Origin: Oxytricha trifallax
Taxonomy: Eukaryota; Ciliophora; Spirotrichea; Sporadotrichida; Oxytrichidae
Direction of reading: 5' to 3'
Length of the DNA stretch: 64,000 bases
Assembly: GCA_000711775.1 (NCBI GenBank)
Contig: ARYC01000108.1
Location: 124,001-188,000 of the forward strand
The notes under the pieces were generated by a model. The model did not search any database and had not been told where the DNA came from. It saw only the letters and a program-made list of their open reading frames with translations. Shown one piece after another: positions 24,741-37,426 of the stretch (positions are counted from its first letter, which is position 1; every line of letters begins with the position of its first letter). Position numbers and translations under genes: made by a program.

Positions 24741-27129
24741 TCATTGTGTCTATTTAGTTTCTTCCTCAACATTAGCTTTTGGGGTGTCTGACAGAGATTT
24801 CTTGGGACCACGGGAGTAATTTAGAACTGACAAGCCAGGAATCATTGGCTATTTACTGGGTCTGAAAGTAGTATATAAGATTTCTATAGTGTTGTCATAC
24901 ACTATATCTCTGCCATTAGCATCTTCCAATAAGAATGCTCTAGAATTAAGCAACTGGCTCGCGTTGCTCTTGCCCATTATCATCGTAAAGTTTGGATTAG
25001 CTTCCTTACTTTCCCAGAGCTATAGCTACTCGAGCTAAGCTGGTAGTATTTCTAACCAAGTTACAGCTGATCTCAAAGTGGATGCCTTTACAGTTGATTC
25101 TTTTATTACATAAGACATATGGTGCTCCATTTGTTCCAAGACCTCTTACTATAACGCAAGCTTTCTTGTCACTACCCATGGCTGCCAATTAACACTACGT
25201 GTCATCGAAATCTATTAAATGGTTGTTTTTTTCTTCAACGACTGCAATGCAAAGATGGTGTTCTTCATTAATGTTTCTAGGCACAGAATCGGCACGAGTT
25301 TGTACTCTTAAGATTAAACAATAGCACATTTTACTACTCTTTCAACAACCATTAAGTTGGACCTCAGTTGTTAATCCAGAGCGTTCCATTACTACATAAA
25401 TTGCTTAGGCATCACTCGCTTCTGCTTTTTATTTGTTTTCGAATAATCTGGAGGTTTTACTAGGCACTCTTTTCTAGGAATGAATTCTAACAATAGGGGT
25501 CAATAAGTGGGGAGAGATCTAAAAGTGAACCCTGATCCGTAAAGCCTTCCAGTTTCACCAATTGCTGGAGCAGGTCGTGCTTTTTAGATTTCACCAACTC
25601 TCTCCATTCATCCAACAATTTTATAAATAGGGAGGTTAAGTTGTTTCACCACAGTTCATGATGGTCTGTCCATTTTGCACTACTTTTCAAAGTTTCTAGA
25701 GTAGCCAGTATTTTGGATCTTAAAGAATTGCTATTCTGGATTATGGAAACAATTTCTTAGTCATACAAGGAATTATCTCTAGTTAATGGTATTGGGGCTC
25801 TTAACTTCTGGTTTTATTCTTTATTTTAAGTCTCATCAGAGTCATTCAACAACAAGTTACTGAGGATTTTGACTTGAGGTTTGGGCCCATTCAATTATAA
25901 TTGAGGTGAATAAAGTTAATCTAGAGGGCCTCTGCTAGCTGCGAAAGATGAATCATCTTAATGCTTTTCCTTGAACGTTTAGATAGTTGATTAAAGCTTT
26001 ATCTTACCCAGGAACTGTTAATTGGTGTTTTCTTTTGGAGTATATTGATTTGCCCAAATTTACCAAGTGGTCTGTTATCATGTTTGGATTATTGGACCTT
26101 CCTAGCGTTGTCAACTATTCTTAGAGTTCTTTTTGAAAATCAGTTTGTTTATAGGGTATCCCTGAAAAGAGTACTAATATACTTTGACAATGATTCTTCG
26201 GGAGTCTTATAAAGTCGTTACATCACATCAATCACCCTTCTCTATACCTGCTAAATATATAGACGCCACTCAGGCTTCAAAATGCAATTCTTGGTGTGCT
26301 TGTAAAATCTATTCTTCTAAAAGAGGAGACTCCTAATCAGCTTCCTACAGCATATATGGCCTTAGAAGTTCTCCTGTTGAATACGTGACTCCCTCGATTT
26401 AGTAATAGCATGTAGGCCAAAGGTTGCATAGCGTAGTTGATCTCTTAAAGCGTCGCACTCCTTGCGTTCAGCCTCCTTTATCAATCTGATGGTAATCTTA
26501 TAATATCTCTCTAAATGCGCTTAATCTTGTGAAGGTTTTACAAACTTTCATTGCAACATTTTATCTTAAACTTGCTGTTTTTTTAGTTGTTTTTGTTTAA
26601 TTAGGGCGGCTATTTTATTGTGTAAATCGTTGGAACTAAATAGTTATTTTTTGAATTGTTTTATTTTTTCATTTGTAGTTAAGTCGTTTGGACTTTTCCT
26701 TAATGGCAGGCATTTTAATGATGATTATTAGCAAAGAGGAGCTGTCACTCCCTAGGCCAACGTATCTGATATAAAGCCAGTGTCGAAAGGTTCAACGGCT
26801 ACTTATAACTTAGGTGACTCCTTCTAAAGCTTATAAGTTGATGAATTAATCAAGTCTGAGTCGTAACTTTAACATTCATCTTATTATCTGTAATGGGTAG
26901 AGTCGGGTAATCTAAGATCTTCAGCCATTGTCTGGTCCTCAATCGTGTCTTCAGGTGCATTCTGTAATTCTTTCTTGCCCTTTATGGGAGGGAAGAGTTC
27001 CCTAGCCATGACCCTGAATTGTATTTCTTCCTCAACCAAAAAACGATGAAGTCGAGTATTTTCTTCACCAAGAATACCATCCACATTTTACCTCATCATC
27101 TTTGGGTTAGCTTTGCTAGCGCTCATCAT
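24741..27129 (-). CDS. Large unknown transposon protein, four exons, 751 residues
   Basis: Exons 27,129-26,008, 25,963-25,461, 25,414-25,010 and 24,966-24,741 join through three 43-46 nt GT-AG introns into a clean 752-codon frame ending in TGA. Four internal TGAs (26,548; 26,140; 25,646; 25,342) fit Trp, for example HHELW-W-NNLTSL. The N-terminus is acidic and Ser/Gln-rich; next comes a basic helical part (LERYYKITIRLIKEAERKEC). The C-terminal third is compact with several Cys (CYCLILRVQTRADSVPRN, CLIAVV-like strands, GTNGAPYVLCNKRINCKGIH), suggesting a folded domain. No recognised motif. The possibility that it ends at the first TGA (193 residues) is disfavoured by the clean frame beyond. 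An alternative ATG at 27,188 is in another frame. Confidence 0.65.
24967..25009 (-). other. 43-nt intron 3 of the large gene
   Basis: Donor GTAAGG, a CTAATCC branch-like motif, acceptor CAAGAG. It restores the frame between ...ARVAIALG and ASQLLNSRAFL. Confidence 0.5.
25415..25460 (-). other. 46-nt intron 2 of the large gene
   Basis: Donor GTAAAACC, acceptor GCGAG. Junction ...FLEKSA-Y-DAQAIYVV is in frame with both neighbours. Confidence 0.45.
25964..26007 (-). other. 44-nt intron 1 of the large gene
   Basis: Donor GTAAGAT, CTAAAC branch-like motif, acceptor GAAAAG. Junction ...TPINSSW to HQDDSSFAAS keeps the frame. Confidence 0.5.
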
Positions 27130-27371
27130 CTCTAATAGTTTTTATAATCTTTCTCGGAAAATGTGAAGAGGGAGCGGTCAGGCTTCATGACATTCGTACA
27201 AATGGAGAGGAAGCAGGAGCGAAGGGGAGAGATGGATGGTAGACGACGACCTGCTCTTTTTAAGGGAGGACATCCTGACATCTTCAAGCAACATGGTTTG
27301 AGTGGGGATGGGAGTTTGAAATAAAATTTAATTAGACTTATAATATATAGTAACTATTAAACCACTTAATT

Positions 27372-27400
27372 TTCAGGTTGCTTTTTAAAATCTAATTAGG

Positions 27401-27475
<75 letters not shown>

Positions 27476-27514
27476 GTAGTAGCTCTAGAATATTCTATTA
27501 AAAAGCAACCTGAA
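27372..27514. repeat. (GTA)n microsatellite inside a hairpin
   Basis: A GTA array at 27,401-27,482, with one GTATTA interruption, is flanked by TTCAGGTTGCTTTTTAA (27,372-27,388) and its inverse TTAAAAAGCAACCTGAA (27,498-27,514). The inner flank TAGAATATTCTA resembles TAGAATAGCC at the 1-kb copy. It lies about 240 bp upstream of the large transposon gene and may mark the element's end. Confidence 0.8.
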
Positions 27515-30500
27515 CATTTTAATAATAATTATGAGATTTTATAATAATTAAATTTTATTTTAACGGTCACCTTATCAAACCAATTAAACATCTTTTAACT
27601 ATTATTTTAAAAACAATTAATATAATTGCAAACAAAAAGTTTATTTAAAATTTTTATAAAACTCTAATTATTAATTAATTTTAATTAACAAGAGATTTCT
27701 TTATTTATGAATTAATTAAAAATAATATAAAATTATATTAGAGTTTTTTATTGAACTTTTTCTTAATCACTAACCTCCATATATGTAAAGCAGCTTATTT
27801 CTAAATATAAAAGAAAATAATAATAATAATTACATTTTAATTTAATAATTTAAATAAGGTATAACTTTTGAATTAATATCAATAATTAAATTTATAATCA
27901 AATTAAAAGAAATACTATTATTAAATCAATTCTTAAAAATAAATATTTATTTAATTAAAGAATAGTAGATTGTTTTAAAAAAGATTTAGTATTTATTTTT
28001 ATATTGTTTTTAAATTAAAATGAATAGTATGCATATTTTTAAGGGTACTAATAATTCAATTATTGCTATTCTATAGAATCTAGACATAGATTTCAAGGAT
28101 GTATGCTAAAGATATATTTATTCCTTGTAAAGCAGACATTAAAACAAGCCATTTATTTGAATAATTCTTCGAAAATGAATTCGATTAAGTCAATATTATG
28201 CTAAATCAAGAGAGGACTAATATATTTAAATGATCTTAACACAATTTAATAGTCATATTTTTAGAGAATAAAGGTATGGGAAAAAAATTAAAAAGGTTGT
28301 TGGATTTTAATTTAAAATATTTCATGCTAAATAACTATATAATTAAATTATATTTATGTTAATCGAAATATTAATTATTAACTTATTAAAGACACCTATT
28401 AATAAACATCTATTTTATAATTATTTATCTTAGCTTATTTAAAGATAGGTAGACTTTATAGATTTGGTAGGTTTTAATATAAATTCATACTGTTATATAT
28501 TTTAGAAAAAAAGTAAATTTTACAAAAGAGGCTGGATATATTTATGTATTACAGTAGTAAATCGTTTTAAGCTCAATTTAAAAATATTAATATTAATTAG
28601 TAATTCTTAGGATGATCTGAAATTTAACTTTTCTTTTTATTGCAAAGTAGCTTAAATTTTTCAGGCAATAATGATTTTTCAAGTCTTCTAACCAATATTA
28701 TCGCTACTATGTAGTAAATTTATTATTAATATGTCCTTTTAAATCAGAAAAATATATTTCTTGCGAGAGTAAAATCATGATCTTCCAGTAAAATTTCTTG
28801 CTAAATATTTTTTATTTCCTTTCAAAGAGTAGGAAAGATATTTATAGATTAGTAATATAAACCTCGTGTCATTTTTTATAAATTAGAGCCTAAACTTACG
28901 CTATATTCATTTAATCTTTTAATACTTATCCAAAATATAAATGAAATTATTTTTTGCTCAATTCATCTGACATTTGCATGGCCTACTCAAATACTTTTCA
29001 TTCTTTTAATTTATAAGGTTTAAAATATCTATATTTTATATTAGTAATAATAAAAACATTCAGATATAAAGGCAAAATGACATGATCTTTTGTGATATCG
29101 TGTGTTTATTTTCCTTTAATTTATTTTTAGAAAATAGAATATAATTTCTTGAACTAATATATAATTCAATTTTATTAATAGTATATTAAATAAATATATA
29201 TTTATATTTAATTATATAAAGTTTTTACAAATCTTTTTTTTTTAAAAAAAATCTTTAAAATTACATATTTAATAAATAATTGAGCTGTTCTATAATTTAA
29301 ATTAATTTTTCTTAATTTTGGTTACATTATTTCATCACTGAGTGTTTTCAGTTATTTTAATGTATTGCAAATAGTTATACATTAATTTTATAATTAAATT
29401 TGAATTATATATTTAAAAAAATTCTCCAGAAATAATAAATATTCCTATTTCCTATTCTCAGGAGAAATCTTTTAATTCATAATTAATTTAAACTACTTTG
29501 ATATGAATAAATAAGAAAAAAATAAAATTAAAAATATTAATAATTAAATACCTAAAATATAATATTAATAAATTTATCATTATTCTTCAAAGCTATGCGG
29601 AAATTAATACTGATGAAATTTCTGATACATAGATCTAATCTGCTTTTTTTAGACGATGGTTGGCATTGGCTCATTCTAGAATGCCAATATGTTGAGTTTG
29701 CAGAAGAACTAGAATCTAAATATTATAAAATTTATTTTATACATATAATTTCTAATTACTTTTAACATTATCGATCCTTGAAAAAAATAAATTCTTAATA
29801 TATAATTTAATACATTATACTTCAATTATTTATAATTATATCATTTAGGACTCATTTTTCTTCTATTTCCTTTATGTGAATATATTTTACAAATGGTGTT
29901 TTAGAAACTATATTTTGATTAATATTTTTAATTTATTAAAATTTATCAATATCATCTTTTTCAAAGACTACTTATATAGAAACAGATACGACAAAAAAGA
30001 ATAACAGTAAAGAAAAATATCTTGAAGCACAAACAGAGATAGAGAGTCCTCCACAATATGGAATAGCCAAAATACTTTGATGTCCTACAGTTACTGTATA
30101 TTTAGTATAAGTTTTTTTAGAGTGAGAGAAATATATGTTTAGTTTTTGCTTTCTTTAGTCCAATCTTCAAAGTATCGAATGGAAGCTGAACACTACTTTC
30201 AGCCTAATTTTTATTGCTTAAAAACCGTCCAATTTCCCACTTTTTGGATGAATTCGACTCTCCACCTAAAAGTAGTCCTGAGTTAAAGTTAAAATATCTT
30301 ATAATGTCTAGATGATCATCGCTCAATTATATAATTTTACTTTGATATAGTTACTGAGGTTTCAACAGAATTTAAAATATTTGACGATAAGCCAACATTA
30401 ACTTAAGAAACTTTTAATATCTATGAAAAAATATTTTTACAATGAATTAGAATAATCATTATATAGAATTTACTATTTTCTTTCAATATTTAATGAATTA

Positions 30501-33500
30501 TTTTCCACATCAATAATTAAATCTTTCTTTTTTGTATTTATTTAAATCTTATCTCTTTTAATATTTTGAGTTATTTACAAATAAATTATCACATTATTTA
30601 TTATTTATTTGTTTCTTTTAGCAAAGATTCCATTCTAATTATAATATTTTATTAGAAAAAAATAATTTAAATTTTTATTTAATAATTTTTTTATTTTTCA
30701 TCGAATAAAGTCTCTAATCCTTCTATTTTATATTATTTTTTACCAAATAAAATTTTTTTTTTAATTATCATATTTAATATTTTTTAATATAATTATATGC
30801 AAAGTTATTTTAATAACTTATTTTTCGCGGGTAATTTAATAGTAGTGATTTAAATTTAAATTAATATAGCTTAATAAATAATAGTTTATGAAATAATTTA
30901 TAATTAAAGATAATTGAAAAATTATAAATAATTAAAATATATTGATTACTATAATTAATTAAAATATATAAAATATATAATATATTTTATAATTAAAATA
31001 TGATATAAAATTAATTATTAAAATTTTGATTTATTTTTTTATAATTAAAGTTAATTATAAAATACGATTGCTTTATCTTTATTCTAGTACTTTTATTTGC
31101 TAACTTTAAAGCTAAAATATTTCTATTTATTATGGTTTCTGCTCATTTTCATAAAAAGATTTTTATAATATATAAATATTTTATTTTTTTATTATTATTA
31201 TTTAATTAAAACTAAAATTACAAAAATTTTTATTAAATTAATAAAGGAATCCTTCCTTGACATGTTCTCCTTATATTATCTTAATACGCCTATTTAGATA
31301 ACCTTAGAACTTAAGATGAAGAAAAGAGATTAATTTACTTCTCATTAATATTATTTATAAATTAATTTGAGAGAATATCATAAAAATATGCATTTTAGAT
31401 TTAATTGTTAGATTTTTATTCATTAATAAATCCATTTGAATAGTCATTATTATTATATAATTTATTTGAATCGGGTATAATAACTCAATGTTATATTTTA
31501 TTATGATTTGTCGTATTTAGTATTAAATACACTAACATGATCTCCTCTAAAGAAGTAAAAATGAAGATTTTGTGTAAAAAAATGTCAAATTTTTGTGCTC
31601 TGCTAAAAGTTTTATATTTGTCATGTCATTTTTTCAAAGCAAATAAATTTTTATAAAAATAGTGTCTAGAAATTATTACACAATTAAAAGTTTAATAAAT
31701 TGAACTTAGAATTAGTTCGCCGCGAATACGATCATTTAGAGGATAACGGTAAAAAAAAAAGTGCTGATTTAGTAGAAATCTAGTAATATAAACTATATTT
31801 TGACATTTGTGTGGTGGCTAAATCAAATTGTTTAGAGAGATGCTAAATTTTGAATATTATTAATTAATTGTTGTAAAGTTACACATATAAACTTAGTTTC
31901 AAACTTAAGATCACTATTTCTAAAATAATTAAAAAAATTAATTAATTAAATTCATTATAAATTAATTTTTACAATAGCACAATTGAAGCATGTTTGAAAT
32001 AATTAATAAATATTTCAATTTTATTACAAAAGGAATATTGCATGTTTAAAGTGCTTTAAAGATAAATTATTAAGTTACTCATATTTTAGAATTTTTAAAA
32101 TTATTTAACTTATTTTAATTTATTTAGACATTTAATTTTAATACATTTAATGCCTAAAATTTGAGATAGCTACTTTTTGCATGAAGAAATGGTATTGGTA
32201 TACCATGATCTTTGATTCACTCACATACTTTTTCACATTTTTTAATTTAAAAAATAATTAAAAATAAGTTTTCTCAATAAGCATTATCTTTTTTCAAAAT
32301 TAAATGTCAATTGATTTGATTATCTTCAATAAGTTTCAAAAAACACAAATTGCTTAAAGTGTTTAATTATTAAAATAGAAAATTTAAAATATCATGGTTT
32401 AAAATTAAAGTATAGAATTTAATATACTTCTAAGTAAAAAATATCTCATTTTCATTTTAATTTTATTTTCAAGATTTCTATCTTAAGTTTTATATAAAAA
32501 TATAACATTCAATTTTTAACATAATTTATTATTAAATTCTTTTTATATTATCTTTAATAGATTTTTGATGATGAACTTAAATAAACTTTATATTATAAAT
32601 GCTTAAATTAACATTATAAATCGTAATTTCTTTTTTTACAATATATGAACTGAAGTATCAATAAATTCGGATATTAATATTAATAATAAAGTAAATTTAA
32701 TAAATAACTACTGAGAGTTATCTATTCTAGAATAAATATTTTAAAAAGATTCTTTTATTCTCTATTTGTTATCTTAAAATGTCATAAAATAAAAATAGAA
32801 TAAGAATTATTAATTAATTTTTTTAATTTATAATTAATTTATAATCATGGATTTAAAATTATAAATATATTAAATATATTTCTTATGGTAAAATTGGAAA
32901 ACCTTTTTATTTTTGCCTATTGTGTTGATTTCATTCAGCGATCTATAATAAATTATAATTGCAAAGTTTAATAAAATCTTAAGAAAGTTCTAGTTTATAG
33001 TAAATTATATTTTTCTAAGGGAGGTTTTAAATTCATCTGAGATATTAAATAATTAAAAATATTTTAAAGAATTATTGCTCAAAAGCTTTGTAAGAGGACA
33101 TTATCCAATTAAGTTATTTTTATATAATTAAACTTTTATTTTTTTTAAAAATATTATTATATATATATATATAAATTATTACTAATACATTTTTTATAAG
33201 TTAAACATTACACTTATATTAACATTTTAAATCTTAATTTCATTATACTTTATAAAAATAATTAAAAATATTTTAGGGCAATCGGATTCCAACTCCATAT
33301 TTAAAAAAATTTAATCTACTAAAGAAAATAATATTGAATATTATGAGAAAGAAATCTTTAGTTCCATTATGTAGAATTGATACCCAACATTATTAAGTCA
33401 ATATAATGATAATACTAAAGGATAAACATGATTTCATTTTTAGATTGATTAAAATTGGTTAAACTGAAATACTTCTTAAAAGAAATTAAAATAAAATAAA

Positions 33501-35530
33501 AATGGGCAGTGATTTAATATAGAACTTAATCTTTTTAATATCTATCAAAAATTTAATTATCTTAGATTTTAATTTGCTTACAGTATCCATATATAAAATG
33601 CCATAAATAATATAGACTTTATTTCTCCAATTTAGTAGTTATTTGTTAAAACAACTCAAACATTATGATGCTAAAGTGGCTTCAATGCTGATTAAAATAT
33701 TTAAAAAAATAAGCTCTAGAAACCTATATACTTTTGAGCCTGTTGTTAATTTATTTAGGTAAGTTGTACTATTAATGGAATATCGCAGTAAGAATTTTTA
33801 TCAATTTTTTTATATGAATTTTATCAAAATTTTTTTTAAAGTACTTCAGAATATTGGATTAACTTTAGCCAAATTAATATAGAATTTTAAAATTCTAATC
33901 TATCAAAATATGTTGAGGCCAAAGCAGTTGAATAATCCAAATGATTTTGTATTTTTGTGGCTCTTTATTACTTAAACTTTATAAAAATAAAAAAATCAAT
34001 TAGGAATTTAAAGATTTGAGAGCCTTATAAAAATGCTACTAACATATATAAATTAAAAAAATTTCAATTTCTTATTATTATATAAATAAATTGTAAAACA
34101 ATAAGTTCAAATTTAACTCATAAAAACATGATTAAAACTTCAATCATAACTTTAAGAAGAAAAATTTTTTTTAGAGGCAGTTTAGGGTAAAGCTCTCAAA
34201 ATATATTTTTTACATTATAAATATTTGATTTATAAAAAAATTTTATAAAAATATATTTTTTTCAAATATTAAAAGAAGTTGATTTCTCCATAAAGTAACC
34301 TGGTATTTCATTGTATGTACATATCTAAATATATTTATCAATATTTAAAACTGTCCGAAACATTCATTTAAATCATAATTGCAAATATTTAAAGTAAAAT
34401 AATATACATAGGATTACCATCCATCAGTATGAAATTAATTTTATTAAATTAATTTAGATTAAACATAAAAACAAATGTTTTATATGTTCAATTTTGAATA
34501 ATGAAATATATTTAATTTAGCGTAAAATATATTAAAAATAATTTTTAATATATACTAAAAATATTTTTATCGATGAGTGTATTTGGATCATTTCATTTCA
34601 TTCTAAAAATTTAAGTAGGATAATAAAAAAATAAGGTAAATTGATCCTTTCAAATAAAAAATTGACAAATGTTTAGTTTAAATAATAATTTTAATTCTAA
34701 TATTTATAAATACTACTAAATTAAAATATTTTTTGACTATAAAAATTAGTCTTTCAAAATATAAAAAATAAAATTGATATTTCATTTCATTAAATATTGA
34801 ACAAATAATAAGGATAAAGAAAAATTTATAATTTATTATATTAAAATAAAATTACCCCTCTTTATTTAATATCGATTGTGAGGTACCTTTTAAAACAAGA
34901 GTAATTTTCAATATTTAAAAAGATAAATATCATAGTCTTTCAATTGTTATTTTTATTACAAAAATACTAATAAGTAATTCAACTCATTTTAATGATCTCA
35001 TAGAATTGATTTTTTAAAAAATTAAATAACAGGAAGATATAGCATTATTAATTTAGTTTGAAAAAACTCTTGTGAAGCTTTGATAAACAAATTAAATGCA
35101 CTGTAAGCTGATATATTTATGAAATTATTTTACATTTTGTAATTTAAATTAATACTTAGGAAGTTTTAATTCTCTTGGTAGTTCAAATCAAGTTTGATTT
35201 TATTTTTTTAAAATTATAATTAATAAGTATTTTTTTATTAATTTACTTGTACTAAAGTTTAAATCTTAAAATTTAACTCTTAATAAAGTTCAAACATCAC
35301 TGAAGGTCCTCCAAAAAGAATTAAACATTTTAGAAACAATTTAATTTAAAAAGTATGATAAAAATGGAAGTTAGACTTAGGAACTTGGAGAAAGTTTTAA
35401 ATTTTTCTATATTTATCTGATTCAAATTGATCTCCAGGATCTCCTTATTTATTTATAGTGAAATATTTTTATTAAGTTTAGTATGAATATCCATAATTTT
35501 CAATTTCATAAACATTTATAGAAAGTAGAA
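27515..35530. other. 8-kb AT-rich stretch without convincing genes
   Basis: Almost entirely A/T-rich. A short protein-like plus-strand patch at about 29,960-30,080 (ETDTTKKNNSKEKYLEAQTE...PPQYGIAKIL) ends at a TGA and may be a gene scrap. A (TA)n run lies near 33,160. No palindrome of the size seen elsewhere and no RNA gene recognised. Confidence 0.5.
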
Positions 35531-35539
35531 GCAAGATAA

Positions 35540-37330
35540 GATCTAATGATAAAAGAAGAGAATATAATCTCAGAATATGATAAGTAAATAAAGAAGTAAA
35601 GAAGACTTTTACAGATTCTTGGTATAACAAGCTAAATTTTCATATATTACAATTTTTTTTTCTCAAATGTTGTATTTTTCTTGCCAACTTAGGATTGAAC
35701 TAAATCATATTCTCAATATCTAGTACGTGAAAATGAAAAAAGTATTTTAACCAAATGAAATAAAAATGTTTGAGATATCAAATTATCCTAAAATTGAGAA
35801 GCAAATCTCTATAATTATGGTTTAAGTGATCTAGATTGCTATTATCTCTCTTAAGTTGTAACCCACAAATAATTTGCCAGAGAGAAACTTATTCTTATAT
35901 ATTCTTATAACTCTGAATTTTTGATTAGTTCAATGAAGTGATTTAAGAAGCTCAAAAGAAACGTTCCAGCATATTTCCTTAAGAAATAGAATGTAAGGAA
36001 TTAAATCAGTGATACTTGGCTATAAAAATAGCAGAATTCAACATTTCATCACCCAAGCTCACTCTTCTAATTTCATAGAAAACTTGGCACTAAAATGCAT
36101 GATGAATGACTGCAGCAAATTAAATAGAGAGAGAAAGTCACAAGTAAAGCATGAATTAGAATTAGAGCCTCTATAAATTTATAAAAGCCTTATGATATGA
36201 ACATAGATGCAGGAGCTGCCACTAAGATAATGAACACAGGCTCAAGCAAGCTTTAATTTTATGAAAAGAAAGAGAATCCGAATCTATTTTACGGATTAAT
36301 TTAACATGTGAACTTAATTATTTGCTTTAATTTAAAACTTATTAATATACACAAAACCTCCTTTCTACAGCGCATATTTAAACTTTCTCATCGCTGACTC
36401 ATTTAGCAGCACTCTTAATAAAATCTTCTATTTCTATCTTTAAATCATGCATCAGAATATAGAGCAGCAAATTCTTATAATTTTTGGTCTTTAATAGCTC
36501 CCATTTTAATAGAATTCATTGAATTAAAAACTGTATGAACTTTAAATACAAGTGTTATGTTTATCATAAATATTCCTTCTTTGATTCTTTCGTTTTATGA
36601 ACTGATAAGTTATAAACAATCAGAATGATATCCTAATCAAATACATATTTATATATTAATCAGTTTTTATAGTGTTAGTTGAAAATCTTATGAGACTTTA
36701 TACCTTCGCATTTTCACAAAGAATAGCATGGGTTTATACCTTAATGCTTCCAAGTTTTATCTCATGTAAAAGACCTAGATATAAAGTTGTTTAATTTTTT
36801 TACCTTTTAAAGACTTGAAATTAAATCATAATTAATAATAATTTATTCGTACATATAATTCAAATTAATTTTATTAAATCAAATGATAATTCAATCACTC
36901 TCTTAAAACGATTGCTTATATATTTTAAATGTAAATTCTTGATTAAACAAAGATTTAAGCTCAATAAATTGCCGATGAAACATCACAGCTCTCTTAACTA
37001 GAGAAAAATTAGTCCTGTATATAAATGTCTTTTCATCGATGAGATAATCAATACGAAGCTTCAATTATTCTAAAATTTTTAGGGTATCTATGCTTAGATT
37101 GAGACTTTATTTCTTTAATTTCAATGCTAACCAGGAGTGATATCTCATAGTTGCCGAAATTTTAAGGAGCACCTCCTTGCTAAAAACGTGTTATTCAGAA
37201 TTGACTTGAGATTATGTCTATATTAATCACATCCATACTTCAATTTCAAATTATTAATCATTATACTCCCTATAATAGACTGAACCAAAATCTCGCATAT
37301 ACTTAGCAAATTGCTAAAATTTTAACTATA
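35540..37330 (+). pseudogene. Degenerate gene region
   Basis: Composition rises and plus-strand frames show protein-like stretches, such as SSNFIENLALKCMMNDCSK followed by LNRERKSQVKHELELEPL near 36,060-36,180 and MKRKRIRIYF near 36,260, but no single frame persists. It is followed at 37,337 by the ACCCTA...GGGTT motif that also follows the kinases at 48.5 and 49.65 kb, suggesting a decayed member of the same kind of unit. Product not identifiable. Confidence 0.3.
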
Positions 37331-37336
37331 AATCCT

Positions 37337-37426
37337 ATTAAAACCCTACTAAAATATGCGTTGATTGCATCCTTTTATCAATTAAAACACATTCATACTA
37401 CTGAGGGGATTTTTGGGTTATGAATG
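37337..37426. repeat. ACCCTA...GGGTT motif, copy 1
   Basis: Begins AAAACCCTACTAAAATATGCG and ends GGGGATTTTTGGGTTATGAATGATG. It shares AAAGTATGC/AAATATGCG and GGTTNTGAATGAT with copy 3 (49,647). Confidence 0.45.

Larger units (their letters stand above)
18830..27130. mobile_element. Composite Tc1/mariner-type transposon, apparently intact
   Basis: About 8.3 kb of compact coding DNA sits between AT-rich flanks with sharp composition changes at both ends. It carries a DD34E transposase, a chromodomain protein, an upstream ORF, a divergent intron-containing gene and a large unknown gene. All frame changes but one are explained by GT-AG introns of 33-58 nt, plus one longer 183-nt candidate; the exception is the ORF junction at 22,355. 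So the element looks functional rather than decayed. Ciliate germline transposons such as Tec, TBE1 and Sardine likewise combine a Tc1/mariner transposase with accessory ORFs. I could not find terminal inverted repeats or a TA target duplication, so the exact ends are not known. Confidence 0.65.

Noticed and set aside
18830..27130. Maverick/Polinton or Tlr-type element
   Set aside because: No DNA polymerase B, packaging ATPase or capsid gene was seen; the only recognised recombinase is Tc1/mariner-type. A chromodomain alone is not diagnostic.
18830..27130. Reading the large genes as pseudogenes because of internal TGAs
   Set aside because: Frames stay clean over hundreds of codons and intron boundaries restore phase; sense TGA explains the data better, though decay is not excluded for the kinases.
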